64,000 nt of DNA from NCBI RefSeq assembly GCF_001921865.1, contig NZ_MSCT01000025.1, positions 124,001 to 188,000 of the forward strand. Reading direction: 5' to 3'. Position numbers and translations under genes: made by a program. Below are positions 25,537 through 34,230 of this stretch, piece by piece. The DNA is from Pseudomonas chlororaphis (GTDB lineage: Bacteria; Pseudomonadota; Gammaproteobacteria; Pseudomonadales; Pseudomonadaceae). The notes beneath the pieces were generated by a model. It was not told where the DNA came from and did no database searches. It saw only the letters and a list, made by a program, of their open reading frames with translations. Position 1 is the first letter of the stretch, and the number at the start of each line of letters is the position of its first letter.

Positions 25537-26946
25537 TTAGTACCGATAAGCGTGTGGCTTGAACGGGCCTTCGACGGTCACGCCGATGTAGTCGGCCTGG
25601 GTCTTGGTCAGTTGAGTGACCACGCCACCGAAGCCGCGGACCATTTCCAGGGCCACTTCTTCGTCGAGTTTCTTCGGCAGTACTTCAACGGTCAGGCGCT
25701 CGGCTTTCTGGGCCGGCGACAGGTCGGCGTACTTCTGGCCGAACAGGAAGATCTGCGCCAGTACCTGGTTGGCGAACGAGCCGTCCATGATGCGGCTCGG
25801 GTGGCCGGTAGCGTTGCCCAGGTTCACCAGGCGGCCTTCGGCCAGCAGAATCAGGTAGTCGTCGTTCTGGGCGTCGAAAGCACCGGCGCCGGTACGGTGG
25901 ATCTTGTGTACCTGTGGCTTCACTTCTTCCCATGCCCAGTTCTTGCGCATGAAAGCGGTGTCGATTTCGTTGTCGAAGTGACCGATGTTGCAGACCACGG
26001 CACGCTTCTTCAGGGCCTTGAGCATGTTGGCGTCGCACACATTGACGTTACCGGTGGTGGTCACGATCAGGTCGATCTTGCCCAGCAGGGCCTTGTCGAT
26101 GCTGGCTTCGGTGCCGGTGTTGATCCCGTCGATGAACGGCGAAACCAGTTCGAAACCGTCCATGCAGGCTTGCATGGCGCAGATCGGGTCGACTTCGGAA
26201 ACCTTGACGATCATGCCTTCCTGACGCAGGGACTGGGCCGAGCCCTTGCCCACGTCGCCGTAGCCGATGACCAGCGCTTGCTTGCCGGACAGCAGGTGGT
26301 CGGTACCGCGCTTGATCGCATCGTTCAGGCTGTGACGGCAGCCGTACTTGTTGTCGTTCTTGCTCTTGGTCACCGAGTCGTTGACGTTGATGGCCGGGAT
26401 TTTCAGCTCGCCCTTGGCCAGCATGTCCAGCAGGCGGTGTACGCCGGTGGTGGTTTCTTCGGTCACGCCGTGGACGCGATCCAGCACCTGCGGGTACTTC
26501 TTGTGCAGCAACTCGGTCAGGTCGCCGCCATCGTCGAGGATCATGTTGGCGTCCCAAGGCTGGCCATCCTTGAGGATGGTCTGCTCCAGGCACCACTCGT
26601 ACTCTTCTTCAGTCTCGCCCTTCCAGGCGAACACCGGGATACCGGCAGCGGCGATGGACGCAGCGGCCTGGTCTTGAGTCGAGAAAATGTTGCAGGACGA
26701 CCAGCGTACTTCGGCGCCCAGGGCAACCAGGGTTTCGATCAGCACGGCGGTCTGGATGGTCATGTGGATGCAGCCGAGGATCTTCGCGCCCTTGAGCGGT
26801 TGTTCGGCGGCGTACTTGCGGCGCAGACCCATCAGGGCCGGCATTTCCGACTCGGCGATGATGGTTTCGCGACGGCCCCAGGCGGCCAGGGACATGTCGG
26901 CGACTTTGTAGTCGGTAAAATCTGCGGGCGTGATTACAGCGCTCAT
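25537..26946 (-). CDS. ahcY: S-adenosylhomocysteine hydrolase
   Basis: AhcY splits S-adenosylhomocysteine into adenosine and homocysteine, relieving inhibition of methyltransferases; it is an NAD-dependent cytosolic enzyme. The NAD motif GYGDVGKGSAQSLRQEG and the substrate region GCIHMTIQTAVLIETL are clear, and the C-terminus VEGPFKPHAYRY is typical. At 469 residues it is the longer bacterial form. It is preceded by an SAH riboswitch and has a GGAGG site. metF follows downstream. Confidence 0.97.
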   Translation of the reverse strand: MSAVITPADFTDYKVADMSLAAWGRRETIIAESEMPALMGLRRKYAAEQPLKGAKILGCIHMTIQTAVLIETLVALGAEVRWSSCNIFSTQDQAAASIAAAGIPVFAWKGETEEEYEWCLEQTILKDGQPWDANMILDDGGDLTELLHKKYPQVLDRVHGVTEETTTGVHRLLDMLAKGELKIPAINVNDSVTKSKNDNKYGCRHSLNDAIKRGTDHLLSGKQALVIGYGDVGKGSAQSLRQEGMIVKVSEVDPICAMQACMDGFELVSPFIDGINTGTEASIDKALLGKIDLIVTTTGNVNVCDANMLKALKKRAVVCNIGHFDNEIDTAFMRKNWAWEEVKPQVHKIHRTGAGAFDAQNDDYLILLAEGRLVNLGNATGHPSRIMDGSFANQVLAQIFLFGQKYADLSPAQKAERLTVEVLPKKLDEEVALEMVRGFGGVVTQLTKTQADYIGVTVEGPFKPHAYRY

Positions 26947-26952
26947 GAAGAG

Positions 26953-27072
26953 CCTCCATTCGTAAGTATGCGAATGGGCGCCGTTGTGCGTTTAGTGACT
27001 GATCGAACCTTCGCGACCAGACAACGCCCCATCCGAGCCTGACAGGTCGAACCTGCTGCAGCGCCCCTCGGA
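26953..27072 (-). promoter_or_regulatory. S-adenosylhomocysteine (SAH) riboswitch upstream of ahcY
   Basis: Read on the minus strand, 27072 to 26976 contains the class hallmarks in order: CCGAGGGGCGCTGC, then CAGGCTCGG closing the first stem, and the conserved AACGGCGCCC at 26985-26976. Right after it, CCATTCG (26977-26971) pairs with CGAATGG (26962-26956), whose last bases are part of the GGAGG ribosome site (26957-26953). The last C bases of the aptamer belong to this hairpin, so ligand binding and ribosome-site masking appear exclusive, as expected for an ON switch. The gap 27073-27272 also holds the ahcY promoter region; no further element is evident. Confidence 0.9.
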
Positions 27073-27272
27073 CAGGTGGCGGGAAAACGGTACCAGCTGA
27101 GCGTTACCGTTTTGAAACGGAGGCGATTATAGCCGGGTGCCTGCGACTTCCCAAGGATTTCCGTCGGACGATGCGCGAACAGTAATCGCGACCATAGTAG
27201 AAGCCCAATAGAGCTCTGCGCCGGGGTCTGCCATGATGCCGGCATCAATCGGCAAGACGGTCAGGAGTGAGC

Positions 27273-27677
27273 ATGAATTTCCACACCCGCAAATGGGTAA
27301 AACCCGAAGACCTCAACCCCAACGGCACGCTGTTCGGCGGCAGCCTGTTGCGCTGGATCGACGAAGAAGCGGCGATCTACGCCATCGTCCAGCTGGGCAA
27401 CCAGCGCGTGGTCACCAAGTACATTTCCGAAATCAACTTCGTCAGCGCCTCGCGCCAGGGCGACATCATCGAGCTGGGCATCACCGCCACCGAGTTCGGC
27501 CGCACCTCGATCACCCTGACCTGCGAAGTGCGCAACAAGATCACCCGCAAGAGCATTCTCACCGTCGAGAAGATGGTCTTCGTCAACCTCGGCGAGGACG
27601 GCTTGCCGGCGCCTCACGGCCGTACCGAAATCAGGTATGTGAAGGACCAGTTCAAGGACGACGAGCCCGTCGCCTGA
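27273..27677 (+). CDS. Acyl-CoA thioesterase (hotdog fold, YciA-like)
   Basis: The 134-residue hotdog-fold enzyme should hydrolyse acyl-CoA thioesters. Key segments are NGTLFGGSLLRWIDEEAAIYA (active-site Asp/Glu region) and FVSASRQGDIIELGITATEFG. The ATG at 27273 has AGGAG five bases upstream; GTG at 27267 is also in frame but would overlap that site. Diverges from ahcY with the riboswitch region between them. Confidence 0.9.
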   Translation: MNFHTRKWVKPEDLNPNGTLFGGSLLRWIDEEAAIYAIVQLGNQRVVTKYISEINFVSASRQGDIIELGITATEFGRTSITLTCEVRNKITRKSILTVEKMVFVNLGEDGLPAPHGRTEIRYVKDQFKDDEPVA

Positions 27678-27697
27678 CCCGCAAACCCCTTCCCCTT

Positions 27698-27744
27698 GTA
27701 GGAGAGAGCAAGCTCGCTCCTACAGGTACAGGTACAGGTACAGG
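27698..27744. repeat. REP hairpin followed by a TACAGG tandem repeat
   Basis: TGTAGGAGAGAGC and its inverted form GCTCGCTCCTACA make a compact REP hairpin. Its last bases are repeated as four perfect TACAGG units (27721-27744), a small expansion at the repeat edge between convergent genes. Confidence 0.9.
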
Positions 27745-27754
27745 TTCGGGAGTG

Positions 27755-29014
27755 TCAGTGAGCCTCGGGCACGGCGGGCGGTGCGTCCTTGGTGACATGA
27801 CGCACCAGCTTGCCGATGGTCAGGCCCTGCAAGAGGATCGACGACAGCACCACGATGTAAGTGATGCTCAGCACCAGGTCGCGCTCCGGGCCCAGCGGCA
27901 AGGCCAGCGCCAGGGCCACCGAAACCCCGCCGCGCAGGCCGCCCCAGGTCAGGACCCGGATAGTGCCGCGCGGCACGCTGCGCCAGCGGCGTAGCAGGAC
28001 GATGGCCGGGGCCACGGTGAGCAGGCGCGAGAGCACGATGGCCACCGCCAGCAGGCTCGCGGCCAGCAAGTGCAGCCAACTGAACGGCAGCAGCAACAGC
28101 TCCATGCCGATCAGGGCGAACAGCAAGGCATTGAGCATGTCGTCGAGCAGCTCCCAGAAACCGTCCAGGTAGCGCCGGGTCATCTCGTTCATCGCCAGGT
28201 TGCGCCCAAGGTTGCCGATGATCAGGCCCGCCACCACCATCGCGATCGGCGCCGAGACGTGCAGTTCGCTGGCCATCGCCGAACCGCCGATCACCAGGGC
28301 CAGGGTCAGCATCACCTCGATCTGGTGCTGCTCGATGCTCTTGATCATCAGGTACACCAGGTAACCGATCAGCCCGCCGAACACCACGCCGCCGATGGCT
28401 TCATGGGCGAATAGCAGGGCGGTGGCGCCAATGGTCGGGGTCTCGCCGAGCTGGGCGATGCCCAGCAGCACGGTGAACACCACCACCGCGGTGCCGTCGT
28501 TGAACAACGATTCGCCGACGATGGTGGTTTTCAGCGGTTTGGACGCGTTGGCGGTGCGCAGCACGCCGAGCACCGCGATCGGGTCGGTCGGCGAGATCAG
28601 GGCGCCGAACAGCAGGCAATAGAGGAAGCTCACGTGCCAGCCGAACAGGCCGAAGATCCAGTAGGCCAGGCTGCCGATGACGAATGTGGCGATCAGCACG
28701 CCGACCGTGGCCAACAGGCCGATGGGCCAGCGATAGCTGCGCAGGTCGTTGAGGTTGACGTGCAGGGCGCCGGCGAACAGCAGGAACGACAGCATCCAGT
28801 TCATCAGCAGGTCGCCGAAGTCGATCTGGCCGATCAGCTGTTGCACACGCTCTTCCAGGCCGGGGTAGCCGAGGAAGCTCAGGCCTTGCAGCAGCAGGGA
28901 AAACAGCAGGGCGGTGACCATCACGCCGATGGTCGGCGGCAGGCCGATAAAACGGAAGTTGACGTAGGTCAGCAGGGTGGTCAGGCAGATAAAGGCAGCG
29001 ACAAGCTCGAGCAT
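27755..29014 (-). CDS. Na+/H+ (cation/proton) antiporter of the CPA1 family
   Basis: The 419-residue protein has about twelve membrane segments and CPA1 hallmarks: ISPTDPIAVLG, GESLFNDGTAVVVFTVLLG with the ion-binding ND pair, and a C-terminal GGLRGGVSVALALALP. It exchanges Na+ or K+ for protons at the inner membrane in pH or salt homeostasis. It lacks the long cytosolic tail of plant-type NhaP exchangers. Exact ion use cannot be read from sequence. Confidence 0.92.
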   Translation of the reverse strand: MLELVAAFICLTTLLTYVNFRFIGLPPTIGVMVTALLFSLLLQGLSFLGYPGLEERVQQLIGQIDFGDLLMNWMLSFLLFAGALHVNLNDLRSYRWPIGLLATVGVLIATFVIGSLAYWIFGLFGWHVSFLYCLLFGALISPTDPIAVLGVLRTANASKPLKTTIVGESLFNDGTAVVVFTVLLGIAQLGETPTIGATALLFAHEAIGGVVFGGLIGYLVYLMIKSIEQHQIEVMLTLALVIGGSAMASELHVSAPIAMVVAGLIIGNLGRNLAMNEMTRRYLDGFWELLDDMLNALLFALIGMELLLLPFSWLHLLAASLLAVAIVLSRLLTVAPAIVLLRRWRSVPRGTIRVLTWGGLRGGVSVALALALPLGPERDLVLSITYIVVLSSILLQGLTIGKLVRHVTKDAPPAVPEAH

Positions 29015-29159
29015 CCGGACTCCTTTGGATCAAAGCGTGAACAGAACGCCCGAACACCATCGGGCACAAGATTGGATGGACCGCTGGCGGGCGGGGGCAC
29101 ACCGGCCAGGAAAGTTCAGATTGTTCTATTGGCGCGTCGGCCCGAGGCGCGGCCCAGAC

Positions 29160-30329
29160 TCAACCTGATACGTTGACCGCGGCAGTGCCGCGACGTTGCA
29201 GGTAAATGAAGAACAGCGCGGTCAGCACTGTCAGCCCGCCGACCAGGGCGCCGGTCCACGGCAGGTCGGCCAGGTCGGCGCCGCTGGCGACCACCAGGCC
29301 GCCGATCCAGGCGCCGGCGGCGTTGCCCAGGTTGAAGGCGCTCTGGTTCAGGGTCGAGCCCAGGTTGGGCGCCTCCGAGGCCTGGTCGATGATCAGCAAT
29401 TGCAGGATCGGGCACAGGGCGAAGGCGAAAATGCCCCACAGCACCAGGGTGATCGCCGCCGGGATGACGGCCTGGCTGGTCTGGCTGAATGCCGCCAGCA
29501 CCAGCACCACGGCCAGCGCCATGGCCACCAGCGACGGCAGCAGGCGGCTGTCGGCCAGGCGTCCGCCGAGCATGCTGCCGGCAGTCAGGCCGACGCCGAA
29601 CAGCAGCAACATGATGGTCACGCCATGGGGGCTGACGCCGGTGACGTCCTGCAGGATCGGCGCGATATAGGTGAAGACGCTGAACAGGCTGGTGGACGCC
29701 AGTACGCTCATGCCCAGGGCCAGCAGCACATTGGCCTTGCCCAGCACCTTGAATTCGCTGGCCAGGTTGGCCTTGTCCATGGCGATATGCCGGGGCAGCC
29801 AGAGCCATTGGGCAATGGCCGCCAGCACGCCGATCACCGACACCGCCCAGAAGGTCGAGCGCCAGCCGGCGTATTGCCCCAGCGCGGTGCCCAGGGGGAC
29901 CCCGAGCACATTGGCCAGGGTCAGGCCGGTGAACATCATGGCGATTGCCTGGGCCCGCTTGTTCGGGGCTACCAGGCCGGCGGCGACCACTGAACCGATA
30001 CCGAAAAACGCCCCGTGGCACAGCGCGGTAATCACCCGCGCGGCCATCAGCGTGGCGTAGTTCGGCGCCAGCGCGCAGAGCACGTTGCCGAGGATGAACA
30101 TCAGGGTCATGCCCAGCAGCGTGGCTTTACGCGGCATGTTGGCGGTGCCGACGGCGAGGATCGGCGCGCCGAATACCACGCCCAGGGCGTAGCCGGTAAT
30201 CAGCAGGCCGGCGTCGGGAATGCTGACGGACAAGTCACGGGCGACATCGGGCAACAGGCCCATGATGACGAATTCAGTGGTGCCGATGCCGAAGGCGGCA
30301 ACGGCCAGTGCAAGCAAGGCGAGTGGCAT
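29160..30329 (-). CDS. Major facilitator superfamily exporter (AraJ/YdhP-like)
   Basis: The 389-residue transporter has twelve predicted membrane segments and the drug:H+ antiporter-1 style N-terminus (FGIGTTEFVIMGLLPDVARDL) with GYALGVVFGAPIL and the charge motif around NMPRKATLL. It resembles sugar-efflux/arabinose-polymer exporters AraJ and YdhP. The gene stands alone; a 211-base gap upstream separates it from the divergent EamA gene. Substrate unknown. Confidence 0.88.
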   Translation of the reverse strand: MPLALLALAVAAFGIGTTEFVIMGLLPDVARDLSVSIPDAGLLITGYALGVVFGAPILAVGTANMPRKATLLGMTLMFILGNVLCALAPNYATLMAARVITALCHGAFFGIGSVVAAGLVAPNKRAQAIAMMFTGLTLANVLGVPLGTALGQYAGWRSTFWAVSVIGVLAAIAQWLWLPRHIAMDKANLASEFKVLGKANVLLALGMSVLASTSLFSVFTYIAPILQDVTGVSPHGVTIMLLLFGVGLTAGSMLGGRLADSRLLPSLVAMALAVVLVLAAFSQTSQAVIPAAITLVLWGIFAFALCPILQLLIIDQASEAPNLGSTLNQSAFNLGNAAGAWIGGLVVASGADLADLPWTGALVGGLTVLTALFFIYLQRRGTAAVNVSG

Positions 30330-30540
30330 GCAAGGATTCTCTGTCTGTAGTCTTGACGCGCTGATCAGGCATACGCATGCCGGCTGTGTCCCTCCAGTGG
30401 ATCGAGTCCAGCGGATCGGGCAGCGGCAGACATTATTGGAATAGGTACATGCGCAACTGAGTGCGGCGTGGTCGGCGTCAGTATAGACAGCCGCCGCGTT
30501 CAGGTGAATCGATTCTCTTCAAGTAAACAGGGAGTGTGAG

Positions 30541-31374
30541 GTGCTGGCGACAACTCTGGTTCTGGTGGCGGCGTTGCTGCATGCGGCGTGGAATACCCTG
30601 ATCAAGTTCAGTGGTGAGCGGTTACTGGTGGTGGCTTGCATGGACAGCGTCGCCTTGCTGTTCGTGGCGCTGATGCTGGGGTTCGTCGAATGGCCGCCGC
30701 TGGCGCTCTGGCCGTGGATCCTGGCGTCGGCGGTCTTCGAGTTGCTCTATCGCTACCTGTTGATCCAGGCCTATCGGGTCGGCGACCTGGGCCTGGTCTA
30801 TCCGCTGATGCGCGGTCTTTCGCCGTTGGTGGTGCTGGCCCTGACCCTGATCTTCGCGGGCGAGGTCCTCAGCCTCCAGCAGATCTTCGGCATCCTGCTG
30901 ATTCCTTTCGGCATGCTCTGCCTGCTCTGGCAGGGCGGAGGCGGCGACCGCCTGCCGTGGTCGATGCTGCCGGTGGTGGCGCTGATCGGCCTGTGCATCG
31001 GTTGCTACACCTTTATCGACGGCCAGGCATTGCGCCGCTGGTCCCATCCGCTGGATTACCTGGTGTGGGTGACGCTGCTCAGTGCCTGGCCGTTTCCGCT
31101 GCTGGCGCTGCTGCGCAAGCGGGCGGCCTTCACCCTGTTCTGGCGCGAGCAATGGCAGCTGGGGTTGAGCGTCGGGTTCTGTGTGTTGTTCAGCTACGCT
31201 CTGGTGCTGTGGGCGATGCAACTGGGATCGATCGCCGAGGCGGCGGCGCTGCGGGAGATCAGCGTGATCCTGGTGGTGCTGTTTGGCATGCGCTACCTGA
31301 AAGAGCCTTTCGGCCGGCCCCGGCTCCTGGCTTGCGGCCTGGTGCTGATCGGCATGCTGGTGATGAAATTCTGA
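30541..31374 (+). CDS. EamA/DMT family transporter
   Basis: The 277-residue inner-membrane protein has ten hydrophobic segments in two EamA repeats (starting VAALLHAAWNTLIKFSGERLL and VVALIGLCIGCYTFIDGQAL). Likely exports a small metabolite. It begins at GTG 30541, supported by GGAG six bases upstream; no ATG gives a better start. A MAPEG gene follows after 39 bases on the same strand. Confidence 0.88.
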   Translation: MLATTLVLVAALLHAAWNTLIKFSGERLLVVACMDSVALLFVALMLGFVEWPPLALWPWILASAVFELLYRYLLIQAYRVGDLGLVYPLMRGLSPLVVLALTLIFAGEVLSLQQIFGILLIPFGMLCLLWQGGGGDRLPWSMLPVVALIGLCIGCYTFIDGQALRRWSHPLDYLVWVTLLSAWPFPLLALLRKRAAFTLFWREQWQLGLSVGFCVLFSYALVLWAMQLGSIAEAAALREISVILVVLFGMRYLKEPFGRPRLLACGLVLIGMLVMKF

Positions 31375-31413
31375 CCCCGCTCCCTTCCTATAACGTTAAA
31401 AAAGGACCCTGCC

Positions 31414-31800
31414 ATGACTGTCGCTTTCTGGTGTGTATTGATCGCAATCGTTCTGCCTTACCTGTGTGTCAGCGTCGCCAAGTTCAGCGGAGGCACCTAC
31501 GGCGCGCAGCATAACCATGACCCGCGGGCCTATCTCGCGACCCTCGAGGGGTTCGCCAGGCGGGCGCATGCGGCGCAGCTCAACAGTTTCGAAGTGACCC
31601 CGGCCTTTGCGGCCGGGGTGATCATTGCCCATATCGCCAATGTCGCCGAGCTGGTGACCATCGATGTCATCGCGGTGCTGTTTATCACCAGCCGCCTGCT
31701 GTACATCATCTGCTACCTGGCGGACTGGTCGATCCTGCGTTCGCTGGTGTGGTTCGTCGGCATGGCGCTGATCGCCAGCTTGTTTTTCGTCTCGATCTGA
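31414..31800 (+). CDS. MAPEG family membrane protein
   Basis: The 128-residue protein has four membrane helices and the MAPEG signature around FARRAHAAQLNSFEVTPAFAAGVI (conserved RA..N..E..P). Eukaryotic members are glutathione-dependent; bacterial ones are mostly uncharacterised. It follows the EamA gene closely and may be co-transcribed. No further context suggests a substrate. Confidence 0.9.
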   Translation: MTVAFWCVLIAIVLPYLCVSVAKFSGGTYGAQHNHDPRAYLATLEGFARRAHAAQLNSFEVTPAFAAGVIIAHIANVAELVTIDVIAVLFITSRLLYIICYLADWSILRSLVWFVGMALIASLFFVSI

Positions 31801-31804
31801 CCTG

Positions 31805-31929
31805 TCGCCGCTGCCGAGCCTGAGCGCGCAGCGCTCCGACGAGTGTCAATGCATGCTCAGGTTTGCGCCTGCTGCGTCGAAATGCCGCCCAAGTCGATCG
31901 CAGCCTCGCGGGCTCGGCAGTGGCTACAG
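31805..31929. repeat. Inverted pair of CGCTGCCGAGCC-type repeats
   Basis: CGCCGCTGCCGAGCCTGAGCG at the left and CCTCGCGGGCTCGGCAGTGGCTACA at the right form an imperfect inverted pair around about 70 bases. The right arm ends two bases from the mltA stop codon. Confidence 0.75.
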
Positions 31930-31930
31930 G

Positions 31931-33106
31931 CTACTTGCTGTCGGCGACCTCGGGCACTTTTGGCAGCGTGGCGCCCTTGGGCCAGAGCATCCAGATCTGG
32001 CCCTGCTGTTTCATGTCTCCCGCCAGTTGCCCGGCCGCCTCGCCAGTGCCCCAGAACAAGTCGGCGCGCACTTCGCCGGTAATCGCGCCGCCGGTGTCCT
32101 GCGCCGCCACCGGACGGATCAGGCTGCTGCCGTCCGGGCGGGTGGTGGAGAGCCACAACAGGCTGCCCAGGGGAATCACCTTGCGGTCCACTGCCACGCT
32201 GTAGCCGGAGGTCAGCGGCACGTTCAGCGAACCGCGCGGGCCTTCGTTGCTGTCCGGGTTGCGGTTGAAGAACACATAGCTGGGGTTGCTGCCCAGCAGT
32301 TCCGGGATGCGGTTCGGGTTGGCCTTGGCCCAGGCCGCGATGGTGCCCATGGTCACGTCTTCTTTCTTCAGCTCTCCCTGGTCCACCAGCCAGCGGCCGA
32401 TGGGCCGGTACGGATGGCCGTTCTGGTCGGCGTAGCCGATGCGCAGTTGGCGCCCGTCGTCCAGCTGGATGCGGCCCGAACCCTGGATCTGCAGGAATTG
32501 CAGGTTCATCGGGTCGGTCAGCCAGGCGATCACCGGCGCCTTGACCCCGTTGGCCTCGATGGTCGCGGCATCGTCGTAGGGTTTCAGCACCCGGCCTTCA
32601 AGGCGACCGCGCAGGCGCTTGCCCTTGAGTTCGGGGTAAATGCTGTCGAGGGCGACGACGATCATGTCTTCCGGCACGCCATAGACCGGCACCGACGCGG
32701 TCTTGGTCTGGCTCAGGCTGCCCGGGTAGACCGGTTCGTAGTAGCCGGTGATCAGGCCGTTGCTGCTGCCGCTGGCCGAGCGCAGGCCATAGACGTCCAG
32801 GTGTTGCTTGAGGAAGCTGCGCACGTCGAGGGCGGTGAGCGGGACGCTGGCCGCGGTGGCGCAGGTCGGGCCCCAGACTGGGTCGGCCTTCAGCCGGGTA
32901 CAGGCGCTGCGCCAGGAGCCGAAGCCGGCCAGCAGGTCGTCGTCGGACACGCTGGGCAAGGCTTCCCAGGTGGCGCTGGTATAGGTGGCGATGGCGTGGG
33001 TCTGGGGCGGCTTGCCGACTTCGCCGCCATTGCAGCCGGCCAGCAGGATCGCCGTTGGTAGGGCCCAGGCCAGGTGTCGGCGCCACAGTTTGAAGCGGGT
33101 ATTCAT
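31931..33106 (-). CDS. mltA: Membrane-bound lytic murein transglycosylase A
   Basis: MltA is an outer-membrane lipoprotein that cleaves peptidoglycan to 1,6-anhydromuropeptides. The start MNTRFKLWRRH at 33106 gives a signal peptide with lipobox LLAGC; the upstream frame to 33154 would spoil it. Family features are GLITGYYEPVYPGS, LQIQGSGRIQLDDG and AQDTGGAITGEVRADLFWG, which contains the catalytic aspartate. The 391-residue length is normal. The second residue after the lipid cysteine is Gly (CNGG), compatible with outer-membrane sorting. Confidence 0.95.
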   Translation of the reverse strand: MNTRFKLWRRHLAWALPTAILLAGCNGGEVGKPPQTHAIATYTSATWEALPSVSDDDLLAGFGSWRSACTRLKADPVWGPTCATAASVPLTALDVRSFLKQHLDVYGLRSASGSSNGLITGYYEPVYPGSLSQTKTASVPVYGVPEDMIVVALDSIYPELKGKRLRGRLEGRVLKPYDDAATIEANGVKAPVIAWLTDPMNLQFLQIQGSGRIQLDDGRQLRIGYADQNGHPYRPIGRWLVDQGELKKEDVTMGTIAAWAKANPNRIPELLGSNPSYVFFNRNPDSNEGPRGSLNVPLTSGYSVAVDRKVIPLGSLLWLSTTRPDGSSLIRPVAAQDTGGAITGEVRADLFWGTGEAAGQLAGDMKQQGQIWMLWPKGATLPKVPEVADSK

Positions 33107-33234
33107 GGGGTATTTCCTTTGTGGCTTGCCCGGGCGGATTAGGCCGTCGGGCAACCCATATTATTAATAGGGCTATTGGTCTTTGCCGGGCAGGCGAGGA
33201 TACTGGCGGCCGTTTCCCGTGACCCGAAGCCACC

Positions 33235-33684
33235 ATGACTCTTAAAAGACTCTCTGTTGTATTGCTGGCCTGCCTGACGTTGTCCGCCTGCGGCGGCGTC
33301 GATCCGAACTCTCCGCTGGGTCAGCGCAAGGCGATCTTCAAGCAGATGCTCAAGACCGGCGAAGACCTGGGCGGCATGCTCCGCGGCCGCATTCCGTTCG
33401 ATGGCCCGCGTTTTACCGAGGGTGCGATCAAATTGGACAGCTTGTCTCACGAACCCTGGAAGCACTTCCCGCAGGTCAAGGAACAGGACCACACCAGCGC
33501 GACCGACGATGTCTGGCAGAAGCAGGCCCGTTTCCAGGAACTGGCCCGCACCCTCGAGGCGGCCACCGGTGAATTGGTGATCGCAAGCCGAGTCCAGCCC
33601 TACAAGGCCAGCAACCTGGGGCCGGCGGTGCAGAAGGTCGAAGATGCCTGCAGCGCCTGCCATAAAGAGTTTCGCGATCACTGA
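33235..33684 (+). CDS. c-type cytochrome lipoprotein (cytochrome c'-like)
   Basis: The 149-residue protein has a lipoprotein signal peptide ending LTLSAC and a single haem site CSACH (residues 139-143) near the C-terminus, the position seen in four-helix cytochrome c' proteins. The rest is helical. It should be a periplasmic, membrane-tethered haem protein binding small gases or carrying electrons. It stands alone, divergent from mltA. Confidence 0.85.
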   Translation: MTLKRLSVVLLACLTLSACGGVDPNSPLGQRKAIFKQMLKTGEDLGGMLRGRIPFDGPRFTEGAIKLDSLSHEPWKHFPQVKEQDHTSATDDVWQKQARFQELARTLEAATGELVIASRVQPYKASNLGPAVQKVEDACSACHKEFRDH

Positions 33685-33698
33685 TCCCGTTGCCTGAG

Positions 33699-33730
33699 GC
33701 GACGGCGGCCGGTGCTAGCGCCGCCGTCGC
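33699..33730. terminator. GC-rich hairpin in a convergent gap
   Basis: GCGACGGCGGC (33699-33709) and GCCGCCGTCGC (33720-33730) form a perfect 11-bp stem with a ten-base loop between two convergent genes. No T-run follows, so it may aid rho-dependent ending rather than act alone. Confidence 0.5.
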
Positions 33731-33736
33731 GCCGAC

Positions 33737-34132
33737 TTACTTGTCCAGTTCGTCGAGGGCTTCCTGCAGTTCCTTGCGGGATTCGGCCAGCTTGTCCTTG
33801 CGTTTGTTGATCTTCTCGGCGTCGCCTTTCTTCATGGCCTTTTCCAGGTCGGCCTGACGCCGGCTGACTTCATGCTTGGCTTCCAGCACTTTGTTTTCGC
33901 GCTCCTTTTTCAGCGAGGCGTCGGTGCAGTTGGCGGTGGTTTCGCTCAGGGCTTTTTCCAGGCCGGCCTGTTGTTCGCTGTTGCCGTGGGCCTTGGCCTG
34001 CTCGATCTGGGCGCTGATGGCCTGGCGCTTGGCGGCGCAGCCGGTCAGTTCGGGGGCTTGCTCGGCGGCCATCAGGGCGGAGGCGCTGAGACTGAGCGCG
34101 GCGAAAAGGGTGAACGGTGCAAGAAATTTCAT
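33737..34132 (-). CDS. DUF1090 family periplasmic protein (YqjC-like)
   Basis: The 131-residue protein has a signal peptide (cut after SALMA) followed by a highly charged helical coiled coil with two cysteines (TGCAAKRQAI, TANCTDASLKKE) as in E. coli YqjC. The many Lys/Glu residues from position 70 on suggest one long helix. The start at 34132 leaves a normal signal peptide. Function is unknown. Confidence 0.88.
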   Translation of the reverse strand: MKFLAPFTLFAALSLSASALMAAEQAPELTGCAAKRQAISAQIEQAKAHGNSEQQAGLEKALSETTANCTDASLKKERENKVLEAKHEVSRRQADLEKAMKKGDAEKINKRKDKLAESRKELQEALDELDK

Positions 34133-34230
34133 AAGGGCTCCGTGTGAAAAAGGTCTGCATGTCAGGTGCGGGCGGTGGGCTGTTTGAGCCTGTCGCACCA
34201 CTTGGGTTCAACTCCGCGGGAAGCGAGGGC

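Noticed and set aside
26953..27072. SAM-type riboswitch as an alternative for the ahcY leader
   Set aside because: The conserved blocks and their order match the SAH class, not SAM-I or SAM-II, and the gene it precedes degrades SAH.
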